From positions 124,001-188,000 of the forward strand of contig CALJES010000003.1 of the NCBI GenBank assembly GCA_938074205.1: a DNA stretch of 64,000 nt. The letters run 5' to 3'. A program made the position numbers and the translations under genes. Source of the DNA: an uncultured bacterium (GTDB taxonomy: Bacteria > Armatimonadota > UBA5829). Positions within the stretch are counted from its first letter, which is position 1. Each line of letters starts with the position of its first letter. The notes beneath the pieces are model-generated. The model saw only the letters and a program-made list of their open reading frames with translations. It ran no database searches and was not told where the DNA came from. Positions 52,590 to 61,360 of this stretch are shown here, piece after piece.

Positions 52590-53642
52590 GTGGACAGAAA
52601 AACACTGGAACACATACTTGCAGAATTGTCCAGAATAAGTGTGGCAGTTGTCGGTGATTTCTTTCTTGATCGCTATTTCGTTATTGAATCTTCTTTGGCT
52701 GAGAAGTCGGTAGAGACCGGGCTAACTGCCCATCAGGTTGTTGATAGACGATTGGCTCCCGGCGCGGCGGGTACGGTTGTGTCCAACCTGAGAGCGCTGG
52801 GAGTCGGACACGTGCCCTGCATAAGCATTATCGGTGTCGACGGGGAAGGCTTTGAATTGAAACGAGCTCTTCGCCGAATTGGTGCTGACGAGAGCTATAT
52901 TATTGAGACTGAAGATCGCTTCACACCGTGTTACACAAAACCGATGCTGCGCGAGCATGGTAAGGAACGCGAGCTTGAGCGCATAGACATAAAAAATCGC
53001 GTGCCCTTGGAGCCTACGCTCGAAGAAAAGATTATTGAACGCCTCAGGTCAGTAGTTCCCAATGTCAACGGTGTGGTGATAGCCGACCAGGTTCAAGAGC
53101 GCAATGTGGGAGTGATAACTGATCGAGTTCGAAATGAAATCATTCGACTAGCTGAGGAGTACGACTCCAAGCCTTTTATAGCCGACTCCAGAGCGCGCAT
53201 TGGCGAATATCGTAGCGTAATAGTAAAGCCCAACAAATTTGAAGCGGTCGATGCTGTGCGGGGGAAAGCGAGGCTAGATCTCGGACTAGTGGATCCTTCC
53301 AATGTGACGACCTCCGAAGCCAAATCTTGTGCATTCGAACTGAACAAGCACACTGGAAAGCCTGTGTTCTTAACGGCTGAAGAGGAAGGGATCTTTATGA
53401 TCGATAGCGATGTGGTTCACGTGCCTGCGGTTCGAGTGGAAGGCGAAATTGATCCTGTTGGTGCCGGTGATAGCTGTACGGCTGCTATAATATGCGCATT
53501 ATGCGCGGGTTCAAGCCTGGTTGACGCTGCCCTATTTGGTAACATTGTGGCATCTATAACAATCCAGAAGATTGGGCAAACTGGTACTGCTACGCCTCAA
53601 GAAGTAATGAACCGTTTTGACTGGTGGACTAATGCCGAATAA
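52590..53642 (+). CDS. PfkB/RfaE1-like sugar kinase
   Basis: A 350-residue ribokinase-fold enzyme; GTG 52590 with AGGAG repeats upstream. The N-terminal VVGDFFLDRYFVIESSLAEK and LAPGAAGTVVSNLRALGVG are the substrate-binding pattern of the RfaE1 (HldE kinase domain) branch, which phosphorylates heptose 7-phosphate. The C-terminal DPVGAGDSCTAAIICAL carries the catalytic Asp and anion hole. A Rfa-type nucleotidyltransferase domain is missing. The organism makes Kdo, so heptose metabolism is plausible, but the substrate is not proven. Last gene of the HAD/unknown/PfkB group. Confidence 0.92.
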   Translation: MDRKTLEHILAELSRISVAVVGDFFLDRYFVIESSLAEKSVETGLTAHQVVDRRLAPGAAGTVVSNLRALGVGHVPCISIIGVDGEGFELKRALRRIGADESYIIETEDRFTPCYTKPMLREHGKERELERIDIKNRVPLEPTLEEKIIERLRSVVPNVNGVVIADQVQERNVGVITDRVRNEIIRLAEEYDSKPFIADSRARIGEYRSVIVKPNKFEAVDAVRGKARLDLGLVDPSNVTTSEAKSCAFELNKHTGKPVFLTAEEEGIFMIDSDVVHVPAVRVEGEIDPVGAGDSCTAAIICALCAGSSLVDAALFGNIVASITIQKIGQTGTATPQEVMNRFDWWTNAE

Positions 53643-53746
53643 GAAGCTTGTTTTTCTCTGTATCTATGCTACTTACTTTTGGGGTATAATAATTCGTGTA
53701 AGCAAAAGCCCGGGCATGCGCCGAAGCCCGAAAGGGGGCGATCGAA

Positions 53747-54046
53747 GTGTCTATTGTAGATGCTTCGATGACGCGCGAACTCCGACGCGAAATAGCGAAG
53801 CACCCGGTAGACTCAAGTCATCTTGAGGTGCACGTGACTCATGGTGTTGCCTACTTGAGAGGTCGGATCGATAAGCTGAGGGGGTATTACGAAGATCTGG
53901 ATCTTGAGCAGGAGCTGGCAAGGATTATCAAAGTCCTACGCAATAAGCCGGGCATACGTGACGTAGTCTGCGAAGTGGATTTGGGCGGTCCCACATTGAG
54001 AGAGCGGCTGGCAGCCGAATCAGGGTTGCGCAGACGTCGTATGTGA
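53747..54046 (+). CDS. Small BON-like domain protein
   Basis: A 99-residue protein starting at GTG 53747. Residues about 8-78 fit the BON pattern: REIAKHPVDSSHLEVHVTHG, then VAYLRGRIDKL and IRDVVCEVDL, a beta-alpha-beta fold binding phospholipids or other proteins. No signal peptide is present, so it is cytoplasmic as written. The C-terminus is Arg-rich (GLRRRRM). A TATAAT at 53686-53691 and a small hairpin (CGGGC/GCCCG, 53711-53730) precede it. It converges with rqcH, leaving 9 bases between stops. Confidence 0.85.
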   Translation: MSIVDASMTRELRREIAKHPVDSSHLEVHVTHGVAYLRGRIDKLRGYYEDLDLEQELARIIKVLRNKPGIRDVVCEVDLGGPTLRERLAAESGLRRRRM

Positions 54047-54055
54047 CATCAGTTG

Positions 54056-55783
54056 CTACACGCCTCGTGGACAGACGTCGAGCGTCTTTTCATTCCTGTA
54101 GACCACCAGTCCAGGTGGTGAGCCTCGTGGTTTACGAACATACTTTCTGAAAGTGTAGTCCACAGGCACCAGATTCGAGTGTTTCGCTTCGGAATTTAGT
54201 GCTGCAATAAGCGCTGCACGTTGGAGAACACTTCTTGGTACGACACCGGCTTTCCCTGATGCTCGAATTACAACGTGAGCTCCCTTGATCGATCGTGCAT
54301 GCATCCAAATGTCGTTTGGCTTCGCTACCCTCTGGGTCAAGTAGTCGTTTGCCTCTGCTGTTTCTCCGTAGAGTATTTCCCATCCGTCATTAGTGATTAG
54401 CCGCCGTATTGGGTGCCTGTCAAATTCAACCTCACGTTCCACAGTTTGTTTTTGGGTCCTTAATAACCCCTGTTCTCTGAGCGAATCGAGCATGCTCTGA
54501 AGTTCTTCCGTCGTGACCGCGTCGTCCGTTCTCTTCAACGCCTCTGCCAAATCAGCCAGCTCACGTAGTAGTTTTTCCCGTCGTTCTTGTGCACTGGCTG
54601 CAGCATCTCGCATCCTCTGGTACCGTTTAAAGTAGCGCTCAGCATTCTGCTGGGGTGTCAGCTTTTCGTCAAGCTCCACTTCGATCTCTGGCGTTGACGG
54701 GTCAAAGTAGTCAACGAGCTTTGCCGTCTTGCAGCCTTTTTCTAAACTATGCAGGCTAGCAAGTATCAGTTCGCCGATCTGCCGGTAGCGTCCGGCCTTA
54801 GCTGATTCGGACAGCGTCCGTTCAGCCGATTCCAACGACCTCTGTCGGAAATCAATTTCATAGCGCAGAAGTGTCGTTACTGCCTTCTTAAGATCCGCAA
54901 GTTCAGCTTGAGGAATCAAAGACCTGTATAAGGTATCTAGAGCCCAATTGATCGATGTCTTGCTGAGCTGTTGTTCTGCGGAAAACTGCACAGTTCGGAT
55001 GGGATAGGCCATTATCAGATGGCCCGTGTCGTTTGCGATAAGCACGGGATCGTAACGTTTCGCAAGCACGGTGTGCCTTAACATCAGTAGCTCGCTTTCC
55101 AAACGATCTATTGCGATAGTCCCCGCGTCCGAAGATCTCGCAATGATTTCGTTGGCCAGGAAAGGTCCGAAGCCGTTGAATGTCTTGATAAGCCAGTCTT
55201 GCGTTGTTTGGGAATCGATGCAGCCGGTACCAAGATGCTTTACAGCGGCCTGGATTCGGTTCTCCGCGTCGTCAGACGTGAGATTGACCTTCGCTGTGTG
55301 GGGAGGGGTAACGTAATCTCGGCCCGGCAAGATCTGTCGTTTGCGACTTAGTGATTTTCCAATGTGTTTTGCAGCAGATATAATGCGTCCGTGTTCGTCT
55401 GTGAGAATCAAATTGCTGTGTTTCCCCATGATCTCAACTATCAGTATGCGCTCAGACTGGTCGGCATGGGCAAAGTGCAAGTGTGCTACTCGGTCAAACC
55501 CCACTTGCTCAATCTGTCTTATAACTGATCCTCCCAGATGTTTTCTGAGGGTCATGCAAAAGGGTGGAGGTTGCTTGGGCACAGGTTTGACTGATGAGAC
55601 AAGGTGAATCCGCGGAAATCTTGCATCTGCTGACAGATAGAGCAGATGAGTGTATCCTGGAACCCGTACTTCGATCGTCAAGTCGGTGGCATTGTGTTGG
55701 CGAATTTGTTGCACACGGCCGCCGACCAACCACTTTTGAAGTTCATGTAGTACGGCAGCAAGGATCAACCCGTCGAAAGTCAT
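54056..55783 (-). CDS. rqcH: RqcH/NFACT-family ribosome quality control protein
   Basis: A 575-residue protein starting at ATG 55783 (MTFDGLILAAVLHELQKWL). The NFACT-N domain begins FDGLILAAVLHELQ and contains PPPFCMTLRKHLGG; a central helical hairpin (coiled coil, residues about 330-430) follows, then the C-terminal NFACT-R domain (NDIWMHARSIKGAHVVIRA). In Bacillus RqcH binds stalled 50S subunits with peptidyl-tRNA and recruits tRNA-Ala to add alanine tails. TGGTATACT at 55794-55802 on the minus strand is an extended -10 only 10 bases from the ATG, so the mRNA is nearly leaderless. Confidence 0.95.
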   Translation of the reverse strand: MTFDGLILAAVLHELQKWLVGGRVQQIRQHNATDLTIEVRVPGYTHLLYLSADARFPRIHLVSSVKPVPKQPPPFCMTLRKHLGGSVIRQIEQVGFDRVAHLHFAHADQSERILIVEIMGKHSNLILTDEHGRIISAAKHIGKSLSRKRQILPGRDYVTPPHTAKVNLTSDDAENRIQAAVKHLGTGCIDSQTTQDWLIKTFNGFGPFLANEIIARSSDAGTIAIDRLESELLMLRHTVLAKRYDPVLIANDTGHLIMAYPIRTVQFSAEQQLSKTSINWALDTLYRSLIPQAELADLKKAVTTLLRYEIDFRQRSLESAERTLSESAKAGRYRQIGELILASLHSLEKGCKTAKLVDYFDPSTPEIEVELDEKLTPQQNAERYFKRYQRMRDAAASAQERREKLLRELADLAEALKRTDDAVTTEELQSMLDSLREQGLLRTQKQTVEREVEFDRHPIRRLITNDGWEILYGETAEANDYLTQRVAKPNDIWMHARSIKGAHVVIRASGKAGVVPRSVLQRAALIAALNSEAKHSNLVPVDYTFRKYVRKPRGSPPGLVVYRNEKTLDVCPRGV

Positions 55784-55843
55784 CCCACTTGACAGTATAC
55801 CAAACACAGGATTTTCGTGTCTCTACTGCTAAGAAAATACCTG

Positions 55844-55871
55844 TTGATTCCCGGATGGGAAGCGATATTAG
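55844..55871 (+). promoter_or_regulatory. Probable promoter of the DUF4432 gene
   Basis: TTGATT (55844-55849) and TATTAG (55866-55871) are 16 bases apart, 42 bases before ATG 55914. A small GCTGC/GCAGC hairpin follows in the leader. Confidence 0.4.
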
Positions 55872-55913
55872 ACATCTGCTGCTCTGCAGGCAGCATCGGA
55901 GGGAGGTTTTAAA

Positions 55914-57035
55914 ATGCCGAAGCTATTCGGTAGAGATTATTCGAGGTCTGAACTGCTGGAACGCGTCGGGAATATACTGCAGTTGGGCGGAGTTAGAAAG
56001 TTTGTACTCTCTGATGGTCCGCACGCCGGAGTTGAGGCGGTTGAATTCAACACTGGCTCTGGTTTTCGGTTTCTGGCCGTACCTGGACGAGGGCTCGACG
56101 TCACCGTTGCAGAACATAATGGCAGATCGTTGGCGTGGCTGTCGGCAGCAGGTGAAATGAGCCCCATGTTTTACGAAGAGCCCGGTTTCGGTTGGCTGAG
56201 GAACTTTCCCGGCGGGCTTGTTACGACCTGCGGTCTCACGTATGCAGGTGCACCTTGCGAAGACAATGGAGAAAAGTTGGGGCTTCATGGCAGGTACTCC
56301 AATACGCCTGCTTCCAATGTATGGGTGGACGGAGAGTGGGAAGGCGAGGAGTACCGCATGTGGGTGCAAGGCAAGATAAGAGAGTCTCGACTTTTCGGAG
56401 AGAACATCTTGCTCAAACGCCGAATAACTGCGGTCCTCGGCGTAAACAAGTTCTGGATCGACGACGTCGTGACAAATGAGGGTCCGCGCCGAACTCCTCA
56501 CATGATTCTTTATCACATCAACGGAGGTTTTCCTGTAGTAGATGCTGGGTCACGCCTGATATCTCCTACTCTTAGCGCGACGCCTCGTGATGTAGATGCT
56601 GAAGTGGACAAGGAGCACTATTATCTCAATGATCCTCCCACGGTGGGTTTTCGCGAGCGCTGCTATTACCACGACATGGCTACCGACCCGCAAGGCTTTG
56701 TATATGCAGGGCTTGTGAACTATGAGTTGAACTTCGGTTTCTACGTGAAGTACAAGAAGTCTGAACTGCCTGAGTTTACTCAGTGGAAAATGAACGGTGC
56801 TCGAGAGTACGTAGTCGGTCTAGAGCCTGCGAACTGCAGAGTGGAAGGCCGCGACAAGGACAGAGCGGCAGGAAGGCTTCAGTTTCTTAAACCCGGAGAG
56901 ACACGCGAGTATCACCTCGAAATAGGCGTTCTAACTTCCGAAGAGGAGATACGCTGGTTGGAAACAACTGTTGAAGCCGCCAAGCAAAACTATCGCGCGC
57001 AAGATAATCGACCTTACGTCTTCGACAAGACTTGA
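55914..57035 (+). CDS. DUF4432 family protein (aldose 1-epimerase-like)
   Basis: A 373-residue cytoplasmic protein; ATG 55914 follows GGAGGGAGG. It shows the galactose-mutarotase-like beta-supersandwich: GFRFLAVPGRGLDVTVAEHNG, GGLVTTCGLTYAGAPCEDNG, GLHGRYSNTPASNVWVDGEW and HMILYHINGGFPVVDAGSR. The DUF4432 family is related to aldose 1-epimerases and is often found with sugar oxidoreductases. A substrate is unknown. No neighbour shares its function, and it is preceded by the divergent rqcH gene. Confidence 0.93.
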   Translation: MPKLFGRDYSRSELLERVGNILQLGGVRKFVLSDGPHAGVEAVEFNTGSGFRFLAVPGRGLDVTVAEHNGRSLAWLSAAGEMSPMFYEEPGFGWLRNFPGGLVTTCGLTYAGAPCEDNGEKLGLHGRYSNTPASNVWVDGEWEGEEYRMWVQGKIRESRLFGENILLKRRITAVLGVNKFWIDDVVTNEGPRRTPHMILYHINGGFPVVDAGSRLISPTLSATPRDVDAEVDKEHYYLNDPPTVGFRERCYYHDMATDPQGFVYAGLVNYELNFGFYVKYKKSELPEFTQWKMNGAREYVVGLEPANCRVEGRDKDRAAGRLQFLKPGETREYHLEIGVLTSEEEIRWLETTVEAAKQNYRAQDNRPYVFDKT

Positions 57036-57119
57036 GCAGTATGCAAGGACCACATCGCGGCTAGTTTATGGTGTCTATACCTGCAACCGGCCCAGTAGTA
57101 GCATGTCTTAAATTCAAGA

Positions 57120-57128
57120 TGCTATAAT
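57120..57128 (+). promoter_or_regulatory. Extended -10 promoter of pdxS
   Basis: TGCTATAAT at 57120-57128 is an extended -10 with exact TATAAT. No good -35 is present. Transcription would begin near 57135, about 68 bases before pdxS. Confidence 0.5.
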
Positions 57129-57202
57129 TAAAGGGATGCTAGTTTGCAATCGCGGCTGAAAAATTGGGAATCAAGCCTTTTTCTGGAAGAGGGTGATTTT
57201 TG

Positions 57203-58093
57203 ATGACTGAGGAGCAGAAATCGACGTGGCGTACAAAAGTTGGGCTTGCCGAAATGTTAAAAGGCGGCGTCATCATGGACGTCACTGATGCTGAACAGGC
57301 CAAGATAGCTGAAGATGCCGGCGCAGTTGCCGTTATGGCTTTAGAGAGGGTTCCCGCAGACATAAGACGTGAAGGCGGGGTCGCCCGAATGGCTGATCCG
57401 CTGAAGATACTTGAAATTATGAGTGCGGTTTCGATTCCCGTTATGGCAAAAGTGCGCATCGGTCATTTTGTTGAGGCGCAGGTACTGGAAGCCCTCGGAG
57501 TTGATTACATTGACGAAAGCGAGGTTCTAACTCCAGCAGACGAAGAGCATCACATAGACAAGCACAAATTCAATGTACCTTTTGTATGCGGATGTCGGGA
57601 TTTAGGCGAGGCGCTCAGGCGCATTGGTGAAGGTGCGGCAATGATTCGTACAAAAGGTGAGGCTGGTACTGGCAATATTGTGGAAGCGGTGCGTCACATG
57701 CGCACGGTTATGAGCGAGATTCGCAAGATTCAAAGTATGCGAGAGGACGAGCTGATGGCGGAAGCCAAGAGGCTTGGAGCTCCCTACGAGCTTGTTGTTG
57801 AAGTTCACCGAACGGGCAAGCTACCCGTGCCCAATTTCTCTGCCGGCGGCATTGCAACGCCGGCCGACGCCGCACTTATGATGCAGTTGGGCGCTGAAGC
57901 AGTTTTCGTGGGTTCCGGAATATTCAAGTCGGAGAATCCTGCCAAGCGCGCAAAGGCTATTGTGGATGCGGTTACGCACTACGATAAGCCCGAAATCATA
58001 GCTGAACTTTCTAAAGGCCTTGGGCGGGCCATGGACGGTATCGACGTTAGGCAACTCGAAGAGAGAGAACTTCTCTCGGTGCGTGGTTGGTAG
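57203..58093 (+). CDS. pdxS: Pyridoxal 5'-phosphate synthase subunit PdxS
   Basis: A 296-residue TIM-barrel synthase that makes PLP from ribose 5-phosphate, glyceraldehyde 3-phosphate and ammonia. Hallmarks are [51 protein letters not shown] (active Lys), [19 protein letters not shown] and [17 protein letters not shown]. The start is ATG 57203, with GAGGG upstream. It is followed after 86 bases, including a hairpin, by its glutaminase partner PdxT. PLP made here serves TrpB2 among others. Confidence 0.98.
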   Translation: MTEEQKSTWRTKVGLAEMLKGGVIMDVTDAEQAKIAEDAGAVAVMALERVPADIRREGGVARMADPLKILEIMSAVSIPVMAKVRIGHFVEAQVLEALGVDYIDESEVLTPADEEHHIDKHKFNVPFVCGCRDLGEALRRIGEGAAMIRTKGEAGTGNIVEAVRHMRTVMSEIRKIQSMREDELMAEAKRLGAPYELVVEVHRTGKLPVPNFSAGGIATPADAALMMQLGAEAVFVGSGIFKSENPAKRAKAIVDAVTHYDKPEIIAELSKGLGRAMDGIDVRQLEERELLSVRGW

Positions 58094-58131
58094 CTTAGTA
58101 GTTCCGGACTAGTTGACATCTTCCGAATGCC

Positions 58132-58159
58132 CGGCATCGTGCTATGAGGCACGATGCCG
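58132..58159 (+). terminator. Hairpin between pdxS and pdxT, possible attenuator
   Basis: CGGCATCGTGC (58132-58142) and GCACGATGCCG (58149-58159) form a perfect 11-bp stem with a TATGAG loop, followed by TCTGACTTTTG. The T-tract is weak, so partial termination that lowers pdxT relative to pdxS is more likely than full stop. Confidence 0.6.
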
Positions 58160-58179
58160 TCTGACTTTTGCAGGTTGTT

Positions 58180-58812
58180 ATGTTGATGTCGAATTCGCTG
58201 CATAACGTTGTTATTGGTGTTTTGGGACTGCAGGGAGATTTCGAGAAGCACGTTGAAATGCTGCGGCGGATAGATGGTGTCGCACCCTTGATAGCGCGTA
58301 CGCCTGAGGAAGTTCGAGTATGCGACGGTTTGATTATTCCTGGCGGAGAAAGCACGACGGTTGGGAAACTCATGGTGCGATACGGCGTCGACGAAGCCAT
58401 AAAGAGCCGGGTCCGGGAAGGCATGCCTATATTTGGAACGTGCACGGGGATGATCCTTCTTGCCCGAGAAATCGAGGGCAGTGAACAGTATCGTCTGGGC
58501 TTGATGGATATCACAGTTAGACGTAATGCTTTCGGTCGGCAGATAGACAGTTTTGAAACGGATCTGCAAATCCCAGCAATATGTGATAGTCGGCCGCTCC
58601 GAGCCGTATTCATACGTGCTCCGATTGTATCGGAAGTACGTGGTAGTGCTGAGGTACTGTCGCGCTTGGCAGATGGCAGAATCGTGATGGTGCGTCAAGG
58701 GCCTCATCTGGCGGCAGCATTTCACCCTGAATTGACGGACGATACTCGCATACATGAGTATTTCGTGAATGTAGTCAGACGCTTTACGCCGACTGCTTTA
58801 AACACCAAGTAG
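58180..58812 (+). CDS. pdxT: Pyridoxal 5'-phosphate synthase glutaminase subunit PdxT
   Basis: A protein of about 210 residues (ATG 58180 or 58186) that hydrolyses glutamine and channels ammonia to PdxS. The N-terminal VIGVLGLQGDFEKH, the PGGESTTVGKL oxyanion region, the nucleophile segment IFGTCTGMILLA (Cys) and the catalytic FHPELTDDTRIHEYF (His, Glu) are all intact. It follows pdxS with a hairpin in the gap. It converges with the left-handed beta-helix gene. Confidence 0.97.
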   Translation: MLMSNSLHNVVIGVLGLQGDFEKHVEMLRRIDGVAPLIARTPEEVRVCDGLIIPGGESTTVGKLMVRYGVDEAIKSRVREGMPIFGTCTGMILLAREIEGSEQYRLGLMDITVRRNAFGRQIDSFETDLQIPAICDSRPLRAVFIRAPIVSEVRGSAEVLSRLADGRIVMVRQGPHLAAAFHPELTDDTRIHEYFVNVVRRFTPTALNTK

Positions 58813-58889
58813 GGTGATGGCAAAACCGTCGAGTAGTTCCCAATAAAAAGCTACAGAGCAGGCTGACACATACTCTTGGGGCAACCCAG

Positions 58890-59615
58890 CTACTTTCGCT
58901 CGGCAGCTGTAATGTCCTGAGAGAGCTTTACAATGGTGTTCGGCGGATAGTAACCCTTTCGCAAGGAAACGCAGGGGTACACAAGGGTGTTCTTGCCAAT
59001 CAAGCAACCTGGATTTGTGACTACATTGCAGCCAAGCTGACATCCGTCCCCAATTATTGCTCCGAACTTTTGCAAACCGGTGTCGTATTCTACGTTGTCT
59101 ATGGTCACCTTTACTGATGGACGCTTACCAGTTGCCGGATCCTTTACGCTTACGACAGGAACATTCGACAACTTCGTGCCCGCACCAAGGTTTACGTTTC
59201 GCCCAAGTATGCTGTCCCCCACGTAGGCAAAATGAGGACACTGCGCCGTATCGAGCATAATACAGTTCTTCAGTTCAGATGCGTGTCCCACTATGCAGTT
59301 GTTGCCCACTATAACATCTCCGCGAATGTATGCGCCGTGCCTTATTTGACAGTTCCGCCCTATGATCGCCGGTCCCATTATGAATACTCCAGGCTCGACG
59401 ATTGTGCCTTCGCCGATGACGACCGCATCTCGGTCATCAATGTGTGCGCCAGGCATTATTTTGCCACGTATCATATCGTCTGGGTCGATACTGGTGATGT
59501 AATGAAGCACAAATCTACCAACGTTCAGGAGTGCTTCCCACACCTTATCGCAACCGTCGAATACGTCTCGAAACTCCAACCCTTCAAGGTCAAAAAAATC
59601 TTCCGGTTTCAACAT
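58890..59615 (-). CDS. Left-handed beta-helix protein, GlmU-like sugar nucleotide acyltransferase family
   Basis: A 241-residue protein. Hexapeptide repeats run through most of it, giving a left-handed beta-helix: VIGEGTIVEPGVFIMGPA, IIGRNCQIRHGAYIRGDVI, VGHASELKNCIMLDTA, GDSILGRNVNLGAGTKLSN, GAIIGDGCQLGCNVVTNPG and IGKNTLVYPCVSLRKGY. The segment order resembles the C-terminal half of GlmU and archaeal sugar-1-phosphate acetyltransferases, without the nucleotidyltransferase domain. It may acylate or position a nucleotide sugar. Its promoter is a perfect consensus at 59654-59682. Confidence 0.85.
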   Translation of the reverse strand: MLKPEDFFDLEGLEFRDVFDGCDKVWEALLNVGRFVLHYITSIDPDDMIRGKIMPGAHIDDRDAVVIGEGTIVEPGVFIMGPAIIGRNCQIRHGAYIRGDVIVGNNCIVGHASELKNCIMLDTAQCPHFAYVGDSILGRNVNLGAGTKLSNVPVVSVKDPATGKRPSVKVTIDNVEYDTGLQKFGAIIGDGCQLGCNVVTNPGCLIGKNTLVYPCVSLRKGYYPPNTIVKLSQDITAAERK

Positions 59616-59653
59616 AGCGAAGGCCCTTTCGTGCGCTCGATTCCGCCGTGTTG

Positions 59654-59682
59654 ATTATAGACACACTCCGACTCAGTGTCAA
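59654..59682 (-). promoter_or_regulatory. Consensus promoter of the beta-helix protein gene
   Basis: On the minus strand TTGACA (59677-59682) and TATAAT (59654-59659) are both exact consensus hexamers with a 17-base spacer, predicting strong constitutive transcription starting near 59647. Confidence 0.8.
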
Positions 59683-59700
59683 ACAAATGCAGACGAGTGC

Positions 59701-59729
59701 TCGACGCAAGTGCACTAATCTTGTAAACT
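59701..59729 (+). promoter_or_regulatory. Possible leaderless promoter of the DUF2500-like gene
   Basis: TCGACG (59701-59706) and TAAACT (59724-59729) are 17 bases apart. The -10 box ends 9 bases before ATG 59739, so transcription would start about 2 bases before the start codon, and no ribosome site is present. Confidence 0.35.
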
Positions 59730-59738
59730 GTACCTGCA

Positions 59739-60128
59739 ATGGGCAGATGGATTGTCATTCTTGTCATTGTCGCGTGGATCATGTGCATGTGGTGCATTGT
59801 GATCTACGCCTTGGTGAAGGGATGGGGACCCTATATACGCAGTAGACGCCAAAGACTGCGGAGAGTGCGAGCCCAAATCATTGACAAGCTCGGCACACAG
59901 GATATTGATCCATTAGAAATGCGTGCTGAGTACGTTCGTAAGGCGTTGTTGTTTGCATGCGAAGATGGAGAGCGCCGCGAATTCGATGTACATGATGATG
60001 TTTGGGACTGGGTTGAGATCGGTGACACAGGCGAACTGGTGTATCAGGGTCACATCTTCATAGGATGGGAAGCCGACAGACCGAGATGGGATCCTGACAA
60101 GATGCTTAAGCGTCTGATGAGGGGATAG
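59739..60128 (+). CDS. Membrane-anchored protein with DUF2500-like C-terminal domain
   Basis: A 129-residue protein. Residues 4-26 are one strongly hydrophobic segment (IVILVIVAWIMCMWCIVIYA), followed by a basic stretch (RSRRQRLRRVR) that would stay in the cytoplasm. Residues about 65-115 (LLFACEDGERREFDVHDDV, then GELVYQGHIFIGWE) match the beta-rich pattern of the DUF2500 family. Function unknown. There is no ribosome site before ATG 59739. It is followed after 36 bases by a DUF167 gene. Confidence 0.75.
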   Translation: MGRWIVILVIVAWIMCMWCIVIYALVKGWGPYIRSRRQRLRRVRAQIIDKLGTQDIDPLEMRAEYVRKALLFACEDGERREFDVHDDVWDWVEIGDTGELVYQGHIFIGWEADRPRWDPDKMLKRLMRG

Positions 60129-60164
60129 CCTCACTTTGGCGAAAACTCTGGAAGTTGCGCACAT

Positions 60165-60434
60165 ATGACTTCAGCTGCTATAAGGGTTCGCGTTATCCCG
60201 CGGGGATCAAAAAACGAGGTTGTAGGTTGGCGCGGGAATGCTTTGTGTGTAAAAGTCACATCGCCGCCTTTGGAAGGTGCTGCGAATGAGACGCTGGTCA
60301 GATTCCTTGCGGATGTTCTTGGTGTGCATAAGGGCGATGTCAAGATCATCTCGGGCGAGAAGAGCCGCGACAAGCTTGTCGCGGTAAGGGGATTGACCGT
60401 TGGGGAAATTTGGGCTAGAGTCGGCGCACCGTGA
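60165..60434 (+). CDS. DUF167 (YggU family) protein
   Basis: An 89-residue protein with the family pattern IRVRVIPRGSKNEVVGW, LCVKVTSPPLEGAANETLVRFLAD and VKIISGEKSRDKLVAVRGL, an alpha/beta fold conserved from bacteria to humans. Function is unknown; some members are found beside cell-division or RNA genes. ATG 60165 has only a weak upstream site. It probably shares a transcript with the preceding membrane protein gene. Confidence 0.95.
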   Translation: MTSAAIRVRVIPRGSKNEVVGWRGNALCVKVTSPPLEGAANETLVRFLADVLGVHKGDVKIISGEKSRDKLVAVRGLTVGEIWARVGAP

Positions 60435-60530
60435 CAGATAGTTAACGCGTAGTTACTGTTTGCCCGATCTGAAACTTTGTTAGCTGCACGACACGAGAGA
60501 AGATAGCTTTACTGACACAGAAGGTTGGAA

Positions 60531-60549
60531 AAGAGTCTTTTTGACTCTT
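60531..60549. repeat. 7-bp inverted repeat upstream of the response regulator promoter
   Basis: AAGAGTC (60531-60537) and GACTCTT (60543-60549) flank a TTTTT spacer, 23 bases before the -35 box of the two-component operon. It could be a regulator site or a terminator of the preceding DUF167 transcript. Confidence 0.4.
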
Positions 60550-60572
60550 AAGAGCAAACTATATGCGCGGAA

Positions 60573-60601
60573 TTGACTTGAGCTTTGTTTGGAGTTAAGA
60601 T
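60573..60601 (+). promoter_or_regulatory. Promoter of the two-component operon
   Basis: TTGACT (60573-60578) and TAAGAT (60596-60601) are 17 bases apart. Transcription would begin near 60608, downstream of the first open-frame GTG (60605), which favours the internal GTG 60665 as the translation start. Confidence 0.65.
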
Positions 60602-60664
60602 AGTGTGCGCGGCGGGGATTCTGGAGCACGTCCGCCAAATCTAGAACAGGAGTTAGCTGGCGCC

Positions 60665-61360
60665 GTGAAACACAGAATTTTGCTAATAGAAGATGAAGTT
60701 CCTATTGCGGACTCGGTGGCATACGCGCTTGAGCAGGAAGGCTTCGAGGTGCAATGCGCCTATGATGGACTTTCAGGGCTTTCCGCTGTCAGGTCGTTCT
60801 ACCCAGACTTGATAGTGCTGGACCTGATGTTGCCTAAGCTTGATGGCCTGGACCTATGTCGAACGGTGCGCAAAGAGTCGAACGTTCCAATTATAATTTT
60901 GACGGCTAAAACAGAGGAAATTGATCGGATTCTGGGACTTGAACTCGGGGCCGATGACTACATCTGCAAACCATTCAGCATCAAGGAATTGATCGCTCGC
61001 GTGCGTGCCGTCCTGCGGCGGGCAGAGAGTACGCGTGGCAAAGAGGAGATTTCCAGGTTCAAGTTTGGTGGGATCGAGCTCGATGTGGCGCGCCGACGTG
61101 TTACTGTAGACGGCAATCAGGTGCACCTACCTCTAAAACAGTTTGAGCTTCTTCGAATCCTGATGGCGAACAAAGATCGCGTGGTAACACGTGAGGAACT
61201 GTTCAAAAATGTTTGGAACACCGATGTTCCTATGGATACCGGTACCCTCGATGTTCATATCAGGTGGCTTCGAGAAAAGATCGAGCCGGATCCCAGCCGA
61301 CCGCGCTACATCAAAACTCTTCGCGGTGTAGGCTATAGGTTTGTGGATAGTGAGACGTAG
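60665..61360 (+). CDS. OmpR/PhoB-family response regulator
   Basis: A 231-residue regulator. GTG 60665 (MKHRILLIEDEVPIADSV) matches the family and has AGGAG 12 bases upstream; a GTG at 60605 is upstream of the inferred transcript start. The receiver has acidic EDE, phosphoacceptor in VLDLMLPKLDGLDL, Thr in ILTAKTEE and Lys in YICKPFSIKEL. The C-terminal winged helix has LPLKQFELLRILMANKDRVV and the wing GTLDVHIRWLREKIEPDPS, a PhoB-type DNA-binding domain. Its gene overlaps the histidine kinase gene by 11 bases. Confidence 0.96.
   Translation: MKHRILLIEDEVPIADSVAYALEQEGFEVQCAYDGLSGLSAVRSFYPDLIVLDLMLPKLDGLDLCRTVRKESNVPIIILTAKTEEIDRILGLELGADDYICKPFSIKELIARVRAVLRRAESTRGKEEISRFKFGGIELDVARRRVTVDGNQVHLPLKQFELLRILMANKDRVVTREELFKNVWNTDVPMDTGTLDVHIRWLREKIEPDPSRPRYIKTLRGVGYRFVDSET

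Noticed and set aside
57979-58755. A 258-codon open frame antisense to pdxS/pdxT
   Set aside because: Both plus-strand genes are certain, and the antisense protein shows no domain.
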